DNA from: Heterocephalus glaber
Lineage: Eukaryota > Chordata > Mammalia > Rodentia > Bathyergidae
Direction: 5' to 3'
Length of the DNA: 64,000 nt
Assembly (NCBI RefSeq): GCF_000247695.1
Contig: NW_004624880.1
Coordinates: 3,632,898-3,696,897 of the forward strand
Shown here piece after piece: positions 12,859 through 23,555 of the stretch. The notes beneath the pieces are model-generated. The model ran no database searches. It was not told the DNA's origin and worked only from the letters and a program-made list of their open reading frames with translations. Numbering within the stretch: position 1 is the stretch's first letter; every line of letters begins with the position of its first letter. The position numbers were made by a program, and so were the translations under genes.

Positions 12859-13105
12859 CTTAAAGACAGCAATGGCATAGGGATGCGGGAGGTTGTCCAG
12901 GATAACCGAGCGCTGCTGGCCACTGAAGGTGATGCGCTCGATGCAGTCCAGGTAGGCATCCGTCCAGTAGATCCACTGGTCATCCACTGAGATGCCATTG
13001 GGCCACTTCACATCCTCTGACACAAGACGATGGGCAGAAGAACCATCCATATTGCTCCGATAAATTCCTGGCTTCAAGTCTCCCCAGTCAGTCCAGAACA
13101 TCACT
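12859..13105 (-). CDS. SORL1: SORL1 exon, two YWTD repeats
   Basis: The longest exon in the window at 247 bases, acceptor TTTGACCAG, donor GTGAAT, phase 2 in and phase 0 out. It carries two YWTD-type motifs: [20 protein letters not shown], and [20 protein letters not shown] after the segment [11 protein letters not shown]. It ends [11 protein letters not shown]. The frame stays open some way into the intron past the donor, but the [11 protein letters not shown] join is the family sequence. Confidence 0.97.
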
Positions 13106-14270
13106 CTGGTCAAAATAGGCAAAAAGAGGCATGAGAGCTGAATACTACTCCAGTGAAGAGAGAAACCTCTCTAACAATCATTATCATAATCATCTGGAAC
13201 TGTGATATCTGAAGCCGCTAAATCCCCAGACCTACAAACCCCTCTCCTGGAATTTATTTATAATCAAATTATGTGAAGATAATATACAAAAATGTACATA
13301 TATGTATATTAATCATAGTGTCCTCAGTAGAGAAAAAAAATGACAGTACATATAAAAGAATATAATGAAAGCCAAAAACCTGTATTTACTCACATGAAAC
13401 TATCATGCATACAGATATAGATACACATCTCAATATCTATCTCTCTATATATATTTCATTTAAAAGTTACAAAGTAGTAATTACACTATGATTCTATTTG
13501 GTGTGTGCACCTGCATCTAGGTGTAGGGGATGTGTTTAAAAGACAATCCTTGTATGTAGGTAAAAGTAATTTTGAAAGATACATAACTATTAACAATGAT
13601 TAGCCCTAGGATCCATGAAGGTAAAGAGTTAAGATTGAGAACAGAAGAAACAAATACATTTCATTTCATAAACTTCTCTTCTCTTTTAATACTTGTAATC
13701 AGTACATAGATTGCTTTTAGAATTTTCTTTTCAAAAATGAGTGCTAGTTCTCAATCATAAGGGCTACAAACGAGGAAAGGCAAGGAAAACTAATACAAAA
13801 TTTCCATGTTAGTTGTTTCCTTAAAGAGTTAATGAAAAGCACCTTTGCATTTCTCAAATACATACTAATTTTGAAACAGAATGGCCACATATCCTGGAGG
13901 GGGTAGATAGGGAAAGACAGATTGAATTAAATATTGTGCCATGCATGAAACTCAAGATAAAAAATCCTCACAATATATAAGCAGGTCTGTCTAGTCTACA
14001 GAGACTCTCTTCTAATATTACCTTTTTTAGAGAAACACCCCACAGATGCAAGACATCTGGATGCCCAGAGCGTCTGATGCTTGCTAATGAGAAGCAAATG
14101 GAATTACCTGACCTCCATGACTGTGCAGTGGTTACAAAACTCTCAGTTAATGGATTATTTCCACCACATTCACAAGAAGCAGAGTTTTTGCCCAGAGGTT
14201 TGCATTTTTATGAGACTCTACTGTTGCAACATCTGACACAATGCTGATTTCCTTTTGGGGATATACATAC
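13106..14270 (-). other. SORL1: SORL1 intron, 1.2 kb
   Basis: AT-rich intron between YWTD exons, with TA-rich tracts near 13295-13465. Nothing else identified. Confidence 0.8.
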
Positions 14271-14362
14271 CCTTCTTGGGGCACGAGGACCAGGGCCCTG
14301 GGCCGATCAAGCACAGAGGAATTGACGATTGTGAGTCGGAAGTCACCATCTGGGTTAGCTAC
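14271..14362 (-). CDS. SORL1: SORL1 exon, YWTD propeller repeat
   Basis: A 92-base exon, acceptor TTTTTGTCAG, donor GTATGT, phase 0 in and phase 2 out. It reads [20 protein letters not shown] then [11 protein letters not shown], with an NSS sequon. The final Gly codon is split and completed by the A at the start of the next exon, giving [11 protein letters not shown] as expected. Confidence 0.95.
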
Positions 14363-14644
14363 CTGACAAAAAGAGGAGGGGAAGGCCAAACTAGGTCTGA
14401 GCTTTTTAAAAAATCCTTATTGTCAGAGTCCTCTACAGCTTCTATCTGCATCCCCTATACCTACCTGACTCCCTTTCCCAGAGCCATCTGAGAAATTTGC
14501 CTCAATTTCCAGTCAGAATGAACTGACTTCTCCCATGGCTCATGTGACAATTTTCACACAGTCTGACAGAGAAGCTAGAACTACCTATGTGCCAAACCAC
14601 TGCTCCCATTACTATGGCATGATGACCTGTACAGTAAAATGCAG

Positions 14645-15003
14645 TCATCCCTCAGTAAGACACTTCTACTCATCCCTCAGTATCCTCAGGGGGTTGCTTC
14701 TAGGATCTCCCTCCACACACATACACACAAACAGATACCAAACTCTACGGATACTCGAGCCCATAATACTGAATAATATCTGCATGTAACCTGTGCACCT
14801 CCTCCTATATACTTTACATCATCTTTAGACTACTGTTAATACCTAATACAATGTAAATGCTATGCAAATAGTTTATATTGTGTTGTTTACAGAATAATAA
14901 GCAAAGAAAATCTGTACATGTTCAGTACAGTTAGTTTTGTTTTGCTTTTCTGAGTATTTTCAATCCATAGATACAAAACACACAGACTTGGAGGGCCAAC
15001 TGT
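14645..15003 (-). mobile_element. Tigger-type (Tc1/mariner) non-autonomous remnant
   Basis: Ends read CAGTCATCCCTCAGTA at left and TTGGAGGGCCAACTGTA at right, roughly inverted. Inside are TATCCTCAGGGGGTTGCTTC and ATGCAAATAGTTTATA. It matches the element at 5190-5490 in the other orientation. Confidence 0.65.
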
Positions 15004-15108
15004 ACTCAATTTTGTTAACTTATTTAACCTACCCATGTTACTCCATGCTTCAAAGCCACCAACAGCTCTATTCTACCCACAAAACAAATTAACAATATCA
15101 TAATCTTG

Positions 15109-15203
15109 GCCCGGGCATTTAGCTCAGTGGTTTCACCACCTGCTGTGCAAGCGCAAGGACCCAAGTTTGATCCCCAGTACCAAAAATAAAAAACAAATAA
15201 ATA
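15109..15203 (+). repeat. ID SINE with target duplication
   Basis: Contains GGCATTTAGCTCAGTGGTTT and GTTTGATCCCCAGTACC then an A-rich tail. Flanks are AATATCATAATCTTG (15094-15108) and AATATCATAAACTTG (15204-15218), one mismatch in 15. Confidence 0.9.
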
Positions 15204-15714
15204 AATATCATAAACTTGCAATGAAGACTCCACATTCCCCCTCTCCTGTTTTGGCTCACAGTTCTCCACATCTAACTTGCTCCTGTCCTCTTCTGCTATA
15301 TCCCAACCCAGGCCTGTCCTCTACTCTACTCACTCTAACACATGGCAACTTTTCTTCAAAATCCAGCTACACGTCGCCTCCTTATATCTTCTGACCCACC
15401 TTGGTCAAAGCACATCAGGAGCTCTGGTGCCAGACTCATCTTACACCAGTTACACTAACAGTATTTGAGCTGAGCAATGGTAACCCAACAAGCTTGTGAA
15501 GAGGTAGTAGTTTACATGTCACCTGCATTTTTCTAACTCTTAGCAAACATACATCTAGTCGGTCACACACAAGAAAGGAAAGGACAGAAATAGCAAAGAT
15601 GAGATCACCAAGGCAGCATTCAGTTGGTACCAGGCACTCTGTATCTTGTCCACTTTGGTCAACATCGCTTGGGAGGGGAACACTGCAGTTATTCCCTTCA
15701 TAGTCAGGCTGAGC

Positions 15715-15995
15715 TTGGATGCCACAGCCTCAGAAGGCCTCCCTCATCCACCTTCCTAATGCTGCCCACTGCCAGCCATGCAGTCACAGACCCCGCCTTC
15801 TGTTCTTTACAGCACTCATCAGCAACAGAACTAATTCTATATTTCTTCATTTTGCTTCCTCCACTGAACCTCAAATGCCTATCGGAATGGGAACCTGCAT
15901 GTTTTGACAACTGCTATACCATCAGAACCTAAGACCAGATCTGACAAACAGCAGACACAAAGAGTACTTGTGGAAGGGCTGAATGAGTAAATGAA
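15715..15995 (+). repeat. L2-like 3' region
   Basis: Reads AGAAGGCCTCCCTCATCCAC early and ends in an AGGGCTGAATGAGTAAATGA tail, the L2 3' end pattern. Decayed; identification by eye. Confidence 0.5.
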
Positions 15996-15997
15996 TC

Positions 15998-16130
15998 TTT
16001 GTCTTACCCATGAAGAAATAGAAGCTTGAAGAAAATAAGTCCCTTGTGCTGTGTCACTTAGTTGGCAAGGTAAAGCCTGAATTCAGGGCTGCCTTTCAAG
16101 TCTGTGTCTTTTGTCTTGCCACTGCACTTG
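15998..16130 (-). repeat. MIR-like SINE
   Basis: Reads as reversed MIR: CATGAAGAAATAGAAGCTTG, then a GTGTCACTTAGTTGGCAAGG core and CTGAATTCAGGGCTGCC. Confidence 0.55.
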
Positions 16131-16766
16131 GCTCTCCCCATCTCCTGGCTTCTACTCCAATTCCCAATTAGCACGCCTGCTGTACCTCTATGTAGTGACT
16201 ATACAAAGAGCTGCTGAGGCAGGGCCAGGGTCTTGGCAGTAGCTTGCAGGAGCTGAACATACCTATACTCCTAAATACAATGCTTGTGGTAGTTTACAGG
16301 CCATTTATCACCCTCACATTGCCTTGAGTAGATAAAATGGGAGAAGTTATTGGGTAGCTAAGTGACAAACAGGTGCAGATTAATAATAATGAGGAGGAGG
16401 ATGACACTGTCATTATTACTCTAGAATAATACTGGGCTAATAATACTGGAATAATATTGATATGGCATTATTATCTTTATGGTTATGACTCTATGCTTCT
16501 GCAGTCAAAGTGGTGCCTTAATGAAATTTCTGATAGGTTTGGCATCCTGTTCTCACATGGCACTTTCTTGGCAGTGAACAATCATTCTGAGATGACCCCA
16601 TACCCCTTTTCTCCCTTCTCTGGAGGCTCAGTTAGTCCATTCTCTAGTTCTCAGGAAATTTCCAGAGTAATTTGAAACACTGGCTCCCACCTCTGTGTCA
16701 ATCTGGCCCAATGCCCAGGCATTCTGCTTGCTCACTTAATCAAGAACAACATGGAACTATGCATAC

Positions 16767-16898
16767 CTCAATCTTTTTAAATCCAGCATCCACCCAGTAA
16801 AGCAACTGGCTGAGGGGCTCGAAGGCCAAAGCTTCTACTGTCTCCAGGCCAGAATTGATGATCACTTCTTGCCCAGTACTCCCATTCAAACAAAGCCG
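16767..16898 (-). CDS. SORL1: SORL1 exon, YWTD propeller repeat
   Basis: A 132-base exon of 44 whole codons, acceptor CTGTTTAG, donor GTATGC, phase 0 in and out. It reads [20 protein letters not shown], then [20 protein letters not shown] and KIE, with the second YWTD-type motif LYWVD and an NGS sequon. As a symmetric whole-codon exon it encodes one propeller repeat and could be skipped without a frameshift. Confidence 0.96.
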
Positions 16899-18213
16899 CT
16901 AAACAGAGAAAAACAGGAATAAAATGCTGTGAAATGTGCAGGCGACCCTTACAAGCTCATCCCACAAAGGGAAAGTAATCCTTTATTCAACTAGCCAGAC
17001 TGCCAAGGGCTGAGGCATTTTATAGTCATAAACTTTCCAAATACATGAAGCTGGGTTTTAAAAAGAGCACTGCTAAAATGTATTATGATTTCCTATTTTA
17101 AACAGAACAACACAGAGAATTTAATCATTTATATCACTCTGCATTATCATCATGAACACTGGCTACTAAACTAGGCCCTGTATCACAATAATAGGGTCAG
17201 AGATTACCGAGATGCCCGAGTCTATTTGATTTTAAAATAAATGAACCAGATTGCTATTATGTCCATGTTCTTATATCTGCTCTTATAGTCCTTCCTTTGC
17301 AAGGCTGTTGGCCATTGAGGTCTACCATTGGGAAAAGTACAATCAGTAGTCACCAACACACATTACCATCCCAAAACCCAAGCACTGAAAAATTTTGACT
17401 GGGTTGAGAATAGAAATAACACTCATTGGAACTACTTTTCTAAATAGATGAAGTAGACAATGAACACAGATTAAAAAATTTTCCTTTAAAATGTATAGAT
17501 TCAAGGGTATGAGGGTATGGCTCTGTGGCCTGTCCAGGGACCTTTCATGCTTCCTTCCTGTCTTTGTGTGAGTGTATATACATGTATGTGTATTTTATTA
17601 TTGTGTTGTTTGTTTGTTTGGTACTGGGGATGGAACTCGGACCCTGTGCTTGCTAGGCAGGCGGCGGAACCTCTAAGCTAAATCCCCGGCCCATTACTGT
17701 GTTTGTTTTTAAGAAATGGAATCTCACTAATGTTGCCCAGGATGGCCCCGAAGTCCTGGGCTCAAATGATCTTCCTGCCCCAACCCCCCACATAACTGGG
17801 ACTACAGTCATACAACACAGTGCCCAGCTACTTCTTGGCTCTGATCTATGTTCAGAATAACTAAAGTGAATAATTACATGAAGAATTGATAAGTCAAATG
17901 TTATTATATCATAATTTAGGGGGCGACTAAAAATCCTACATTATTTGTTTCAGCATCTTACCAGTAGGAAAAGTAAGATCTTACTTTTGGCAAAGGATGT
18001 GGATTTAGGGCTTCTCTTATCCTTCTTTTACGGACAGAAGTAGGCAGGGAAAGAAAACACTATAACACACAACTGACAAGTTTGTCTGTCAACCCTCAGG
18101 TAAGTTACACTCCCCAGTCTCCTGCCATACATGTCCTGAGCCCTTGCTTGAAGCTTACCAGGACTGGGCAGTCACGAGGTCCAGCACCTGGAGGAGACCA
18201 AGGGCTGACTCAC
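16899..18213 (-). other. SORL1: SORL1 intron, 1.3 kb
   Basis: Holds one B4-like ID+B1 composite at about 17605-17830. The remaining sequence on both sides shows no recognisable element. Confidence 0.8.
17605..17830 (-). repeat. B4-like ID+B1 composite SINE
   Basis: A reversed ID part (GGTACTGGGGATGGAACTCG to AAATCCCCGGCCC, 17617-17692) is followed by a reversed B1/7SL-like part (ATGTTGCCCAGGATGGCC, ACATAACTGGGACTACAG). That joint arrangement is the rodent B4 plan. Confidence 0.75.
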
Positions 18214-18386
18214 CTGGATGATGTCCAAGGCCAGGTCAGACCAATACAAGCAGTTGCGCTCATAGTCAAAGTCTAGGGCCACCGCTGCCCGCAGCCCTGT
18301 GAGTGGCAACTGCTCAGTTGCTCCAGATGCAAGGTTGTAGCGGTGGATGGACTTCCGCATTGCATACAAGATGAACTCATTCTCCT
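18214..18386 (-). CDS. SORL1: SORL1 exon, YWTD propeller repeat
   Basis: A 173-base exon, acceptor GCCTGGCAG, donor GTGAGT, phase 1 in and phase 0 out. It begins the YWTD (LDL-receptor class B) propeller with [20 protein letters not shown], then [20 protein letters not shown], which carries the first YWTD-type motif (LYWSD), and ends LALDIIQ. In SorLA this six-bladed propeller follows the 10CC region directly, as here. Confidence 0.96.
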
Positions 18387-18529
18387 CTGCCAGGCACAAA
18401 ATAACAGGGGTGGGTCCAGGGGAGGCTGAAAGCTCCCCACAAGCCTGATCTATTTTTTCCTCACACACCAACCTCAACCCCATTGTCACGTGGTCTGAAT
18501 AAAGTGCAAGAGCGACCCAGACTCAGAAG

Positions 18530-18605
18530 GCATGTAATAGAATCACAATTCTGCCTTGGGCAAGTTACTTCAACTCCAGTGAATCTGTTTCTACATCTGC
18601 AACTG
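18530..18605 (+). repeat. MIR-like fragment
   Basis: Contains TGCCTTGGGCAAGTTACTTC and a CATCTGCAACTG end, a short MIR core and tail. Confidence 0.5.
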
Positions 18606-18612
18606 TTCTATT

Positions 18613-18789
18613 ACTTTTTTTTTTTTTTTTTGCACTGGAGATTGAACCTAATAGCTTTATACTCAGCTATATCTCCAGCTCCTTTTTTATTTTGATACAG
18701 GGTCTTGCTAAGTGGTTAAGTTGTCTAGGCTAGGTGCAAATTTTTGATCCTCCTGCCTCATCAGCATTCACACTTCTGGGCCCAGTATA
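18613..18789 (-). repeat. B4-like ID+B1 composite SINE
   Basis: Begins with a T run (reversed poly-A), then GCACTGGAGATTGAACCTAA of a reversed ID, then CAGGGTCTTGCTAAGTGGTT and ATCCTCCTGCCTCATCAGC of a reversed B1-like part. Confidence 0.75.
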
Positions 18790-18869
18790 AAGTCTTTAGA
18801 GTCACATTCATCAATATAAATGAGACTAATCCCCATGTTCTCCTGACTCTATCCCATAGCATCATACTA

Positions 18870-19228
18870 TAGTTTTCATCTGGAATGTCCCTAAAGGCCC
18901 ATGTGTTAAAGGCTTGGGCCCCAGGTTGGCTCTATTGGAAAGCAGTGGAAACCTTAAGAGGTGGAGCCCAGTGGGAAGCTGTAGATCACTGGAGCTGTGC
19001 CGCCACAGGAGACACTGGAGCCCCAGCAGCTTCCTCTTCCACTCTTTTGCTTCCTGGCCGCTGGGAGGTTTTGCTCTATCACACATTCCCCACCATCACA
19101 CGCTACCGAACCACAGGTCCAAAGCCAATGATGGACTGAAATGTCCAAAACTGTGAGCGAATAAACCTTTTCTCTTTGTAAGTTAATTGTCTCATGGATT
19201 TGTTACAACAATAGGAAGCTAACACACA
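18870..19228 (+). repeat. LTR-like element, MaLR-style
   Basis: Contains AATGTCCCTAAAGGCCCATG near the left, CTGTGAGCGAATAAACC with a polyadenylation hexamer near the right, and an AGCTAACACAC end. Shares this layout with copies at 28544, 34848, 47982, 53101, 55357 and 62218. Family name not assigned; borders are approximate because no target duplication was found. Confidence 0.65.
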
Positions 19229-19469
19229 CCATAATCTTGTTGACTACCAACCAGTAATCATTAAAGACCTATAATCGAGTTGTCTAATAAATTTGTTTAC
19301 TCATTCATATTGTTCACAATGACCAGCAGCTATTAGATCAATCTGTCTGATATTTCAAAGCAATAATCCATTACTTCCAGAATATTTATTAATTTATAAT
19401 GTGACTATTTCAGCCCACAATCATCACAAACATTCTGTTTCTCCTTAACAAATACTTCCATGATGTACT

Positions 19470-19640
19470 ATGTACCAAGCATTGTTTAGTCTTCATTAAC
19501 AACCATATGATGGAAGAACTATTATGAACCCAATTTTACAGATGAGAAAACTGAGATCAGAAAGGTTACATAACTCACTCAAGGTCACACACCCAGTAAG
19601 TAGCAGAACCAAGATCTGAACTCAGTCTATTACGGCGCCT
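19470..19640 (-). repeat. MIR-like SINE
   Basis: Reads as reversed MIR: ACAGATGAGAAAACTGAGAT, CTCAAGGTCACACACCCAGT, then AAGATCTGAACTCAGTC. Confidence 0.8.
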
Positions 19641-19690
19641 CTTATGGTGCTGATATTAATCACATCTGATGACTTTCTTTTTGTTTGTTT

Positions 19691-19778
19691 TTCTTTTTGG
19701 TGCTGAGGCTCAAAGTCAGGACCCTGCAGATGCTAAACATATGCAAATACTCAACCACTGAGCTATACCTCCAGCCTG
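19691..19778 (-). repeat. ID SINE, diverged
   Basis: Reversed ID: TTTTTGGTGCTGAGGCTCAA at the left and CCACTGAGCTATACCTCCAG at the right. Confidence 0.7.
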
Positions 19779-20588
19779 TCATTTTTAAGACATAGAAAGG
19801 GAGGCCCAGGGTACTTAAAGAAACTTACTTAATGTAAAACATCAGTACCAGAAGACCTAGTGCTTTCTCTTTTCCACGTAAGAAATAGCCTGGAAGATAA
19901 TTCAGATTCTTCCACAGGAGTGGAGGTGAGCAGAACATTAGTGTCCCTGCCTATGACATCCATGTGAGAGCTTCTGGACAGCCAATCACGAGGAAGTCTC
20001 TGGAAAACAGCACACCCTGGAAGGGCACAGAACCAGCACATCCTTCTCTCCCACAACTCGCCCCATAGATCTCTTCCATCTGCTTGTTCATCTGTATCCT
20101 TTGCAAAATTATTTATAATAAATGGGTAATGAGGACCCAACTCAGAGAAGTTGGAGAGGAATTGCCATCCAGAAAAAGGGAGAAAGGAGAAAGGAGGATA
20201 AGAAGAAGCTGGGACTATGTGCAGCTTAGGGTAAAACTGAAGATAATGTTTAGTTGCTATTTCTTGAATTTGTCCCTATCCAAATATTTGTTACTTGTGT
20301 CATCTCCTTGGAGAGACTAAAAATAAAGACTCTTAAAATGAAAAATAAATGATTTTAAAGAAATCTATTTGGAAAATATGTTGCATATGGTACCAAGATG
20401 CAATCTGAATCCCTCTGCCTCACGCCTGGATTAGTCACTACCTCCCACCCCTCCCTCAACCATCCCTTCACTCAGGGAGTTCACATGTACTTTAAAAAAA
20501 AAAAAAAAAAAAGGGTTTTGATATAGAAAATTAGTCAAAAAATAAATACACCTGAAAATTTTAAGAAGGTAATGTTGCCTTCTCTTCC

Positions 20589-20688
20589 NNNNNNNNNNNN
20601 NNNNNNNNNNNNNNNNNNNNNNNNNNNNNNNNNNNNNNNNNNNNNNNNNNNNNNNNNNNNNNNNNNNNNNNNNNNNNNNNNNNNNNNN
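20589..20688. other. Assembly gap (100 N)
   Basis: Exactly 100 unknown bases, a conventional placeholder for a gap of unknown size, set inside the triplicated segment. Confidence 0.98.
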
Positions 20689-20799
20689 AGTCAAAAAATA
20701 AATACACCTGAAAATTTTAAGAAGGTAATGTTGCCTTCTCTTCCTTTGGTTTCTCTTCATTCAAAAGTACTTAAGCCACCACCTCCCACCCCTCCCTCA

Positions 20800-20846
20800 A
20801 GCAGGCACAAGGATCCGGGCCCTAGTACCAAAAAAAAAAAAAAAAA
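20800..20846 (+). repeat. ID 3' end remnant with poly-A
   Basis: GCAGGCACAAGGATCCGGGC then CCTAGTACC and an A run resembles the ID 3' half and tail. It lies between duplicate copies 2 and 3. Confidence 0.5.
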
Positions 20847-22851
20847 GGGTTTTGATATAGAAAATTAGTCAAAAAATAAATACACCTGAAAATTTTAAGA
20901 AGGTAATGTTGCCTTCTCTTCCTTTGGTTTCTCTTCATTCAAAAGTACTTAAGCCACCACCACATAACTAAATGTCCCATTTTGTAATTCCCAGGCAGGA
21001 AGACAGTGATGACTCGGGGGCACATAATGAAAGCCACATTTGCAGCAGTCTTTTTCCCCCACGCTGCTTTCCAGCATCTAAAAACCTACTTTGCTACTTT
21101 GTTTCTTCTAAGAAACTAATGCCCATGTAGGACAACCCCAGTCCAGAAAGGCCTGCTCTAGGGTTAGGCAGATTGCAGCATGCAGTGCAATCTTGTGCAC
21201 TGCCTAACCTCAAAAAGGAAAAGGATTCTCAGCTGAGGCCTAGAAATGTGCATTATTAAAGCAATCACAAAGGAAGAAAAATTACTGCATTTTACAAATC
21301 CTTCCAGATGCCCAGATTACTTCATCTTTCCAAAAATGTTATGGTTCCCATTAGTCCTGTAAAACCAGCATTATTTTTTTCTGGGCACTTCCCTGCTTTC
21401 TATTCCCTTCCTTTTATTTTCTCTTTTCTTTGACATTTAGGAGGTAGCCTACACTGAAATGAGACTTTTTCTACCTTATTCCCTGTTCTATCTTTTCCTG
21501 TCAGAAGAGAAAATGGCTTTCCTGACAGTTTTGATGGCTTTAAACAAACTGTTTTGTCCCTCGCTGAATTATTTTCAGAAATATTTATTACAAAAGTATG
21601 CACTCCAGCCTCATAAGAGCAATCACTCCAACCCTACTCACCCAACCCTCATCAACAACAGCTCTTGATCGGGGAATATTTAATATTATCTGCTCATTTG
21701 TAGGAATCTGCTGAAGCAGTGATTCTTTTTAAGTCTCCACAGTGAGGTATGTTAATTACTGTAGTAATGATAGAAGATTAAATTAAGGGACTAATGAGCT
21801 TAGTATGAAAAATACCAGGGCAAGCTGGCAAGCAGTGAGCCAACAAGAGGCTGCCGTGCCTGCCTGCAGAAGACGACACTTCTTCCAGGATCTGGTTGGC
21901 ACTTATGATGGTTCAACAGGACACCACCATTGCTGACCAAGTCAGCACCAGCCGCCTTCCCTCACCAAGAGGGAAGAAGGAAGCTCTATGTGAGTAAGAA
22001 CCAGAAAGAGAGTGAAGGAAGAAAAGATCCCAAGAGATTAACTATTCTTAAGGTATTGTAATTTCCTTTATATTACAACACCCCACGTTACATCATCAAC
22101 TTTAAAACCTGTTCTGAATCCCCACTATACCTTTACAGCATGTGTAGTCACTCCAAAAAAGTTTTTCTTAATTAGTAGAAATAATGTTAATCTAAAATAA
22201 TACGAATGACACTTATTTGAAATTTGAGTGATGTCCAATGAAGGGCCTTAGAGTGTGAATTTTAACTCTCACTTGAGAGATGTGTGATCTTCTAAAAATC
22301 TTTTTACTCTTTCCTCTGAACATGCTAATATACACACATATATACATATACATCTGACAATACCTGCCTCGGTGGGCTAATTAAATTGGTAATACATTGG
22401 AAAGTATATTAAAATCTGTAAAATTCCATTGAAGTATTAATTATAAATATTGTTATTATAAAATTAAGATAGACCACTTAGATAGTTCTTAGGAAGCCAA
22501 AGGTCTCTTTATATTCAACTTTGACAAACATATTAACAAACAAAAGTCTGAGGGCACTCCTCAGCCTCCAGTGCCTAGCATACAACAGGCACAAAATAAA
22601 TATTTTTCAATAAATAGAAGGATTTCCCTCAAAACATTGAATCAACACAGGGTATTTTACATTCCTATGAAGGTGTGAGACTAATACAGATTTAGTCTGG
22701 AGACTAGCTGAAGGGGAAAAGAGAATTCTATGATTCTTCTAATTATTGTTTTTCCTCCACGAGGTTACAAGAGTCACAGCCTGACTTAGGTGAGATCGTG
22801 GTATTGCTTCAGTGAAACCTCAAGATGTCAAGGGAAGAAACTGCCTCTTAC

Positions 22852-22937
22852 CTTCCAGTGGACAAGGGACCAGTTCTCCTTCCAGTCGTGCTTCGACATC
22901 TCCTCCACTGCAAGTGTCTCCAGAAATCTTCCGGTAG
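22852..22937 (-). CDS. SORL1: SORL1 exon, 10CC region part 3
   Basis: An 86-base exon, acceptor GGGCAACAG, donor GTAAGA, phase 2 in and phase 1 out. It reads [20 protein letters not shown] then ELVPCPLE, giving the last two of the ten cysteines. The acceptor has a poor pyrimidine tract but gives the exact SorLA join (TRG-YRKISGD). The junction to the next exon reads PLEEENEF where I remember PLAEENEF in human. Confidence 0.94.
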
Positions 22938-23426
22938 CTGTTGCCCAACCCCAAAGCAAGAGATCAGAAACATCAAAGGAAAGTCACACAGGTACCATAA
23001 CAGGGAACATATCCCTACCAGGAGCAAGAGCTTCCACACACACATTTCCCTATAGAGCTAGGAGGAAGGTGTTAGTTCATTCTGAGTCAGTTCTGCTTAT
23101 AATTAGACAAATCAAGTCCAGACAATTGAGCATCCCAGGCAACACTTTTAAATCTGAATCTGTCTCATCTCTAGACTCCTCTAAGACCTTTCCCTCCTGA
23201 GGAGTAGGACTTAAGATGTTCCTGGAGCTGCAGACTCTCACAGACTCCCACTTGTACTTGCTTCCCCACAGGGAATGAAGAGTTGCAGGCTTCATAGTTT
23301 TAACTGTTGCCCAACTGCGTGCAACCTGCTGATTTGGAATTCAGGATTTAGAATATGAAAGGAGTCCATGCGGTCCTGGGTGTCAAGGATGCTTAGGAGC
23401 AGCCTTGACAAAGCTATAATACGTAC
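22938..23426 (-). other. SORL1: SORL1 intron, 489 bp
   Basis: Short unique intron within the 10CC-coding part. No repeat or other gene seen. Confidence 0.85.
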
Positions 23427-23555
23427 CCTCTTGTTCTCCTGTAAGTAGAACCCATGGGGCAAGGCACAGGCGGGGAATATGGCCTTCCAGAAAATTCCGG
23501 GTCTGGAACACATACTTCTAAGGACAAATCTTCACTCATCTTAAAGCCGAAGTCA
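23427..23555 (-). CDS. SORL1: SORL1 exon, 10CC region part 2
   Basis: A 129-base exon, acceptor CCTTTTCAG, donor GTACGT, phase 2 in and phase 2 out. It reads [20 protein letters not shown], then [20 protein letters not shown] and TRG. It supplies cysteines seven and eight of the ten. Human has KSY where this has RPY, from memory. The exon is symmetric in phase, so skipping it would keep the frame but remove two cysteines. Confidence 0.95.

Larger units (their letters stand above)
14363..16766 (-). other. SORL1: SORL1 intron, 2.4 kb
   Basis: Contains a Tigger-type element (about 14645-15003), an ID SINE (15109-15203), an L2-like stretch (about 15715-15995) and a MIR-like copy (about 15998-16130). 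From 16130 to 16766 only an ATTA-rich patch near 16380-16470 stands out. Confidence 0.8.
20513..20960. repeat. Triplicated unique segment around a sequence gap
   Basis: The same unique stretch containing AGTCAAAAAATAAATACACC occurs at 20533, 20689 and 20867. The first copy runs into the gap, the second begins at the gap edge, and the third continues into unique intron sequence. A second short text (CTCCCACCCCTCCCTCAA) also occurs at 20442 and 20783, and a poly-A run precedes copies 1 and 3. This looks like an assembly duplication or haplotype merge rather than a natural repeat family. Confidence 0.85.
18387..22851 (-). other. SORL1: SORL1 intron joining 10CC and YWTD exons, with a gap
   Basis: A 4.5-kb intron with a MIR-like piece (18530-18605), a B4-like composite (18613-18789), an LTR-like element (about 18870-19228), a MIR-like copy (19470-19640), an ID SINE (19691-19778), and the triplicated segment with a 100-N gap at 20513-20960. 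From 20960 to 22851 I recognise nothing firm. Confidence 0.8.

Noticed and set aside
12682..13122. A long minus-strand open frame of 146 codons read as one protein
   Set aside because: Only 12859-13105 is exon; the frame happens to stay open past the donor GTGAAT. The spliced product joins to the next exon at VFK-NEIYWDD.
20431..20868. Frames spanning the N run
   Set aside because: They cross an assembly gap and duplicate segments, so the translation is not meaningful.
22790..23200. Plus-strand frame of 136 codons opposite a 10CC exon
   Set aside because: It is antisense to the SORL1 exon at 22852-22937 and intron, with no recognisable domain and no splice logic of its own.
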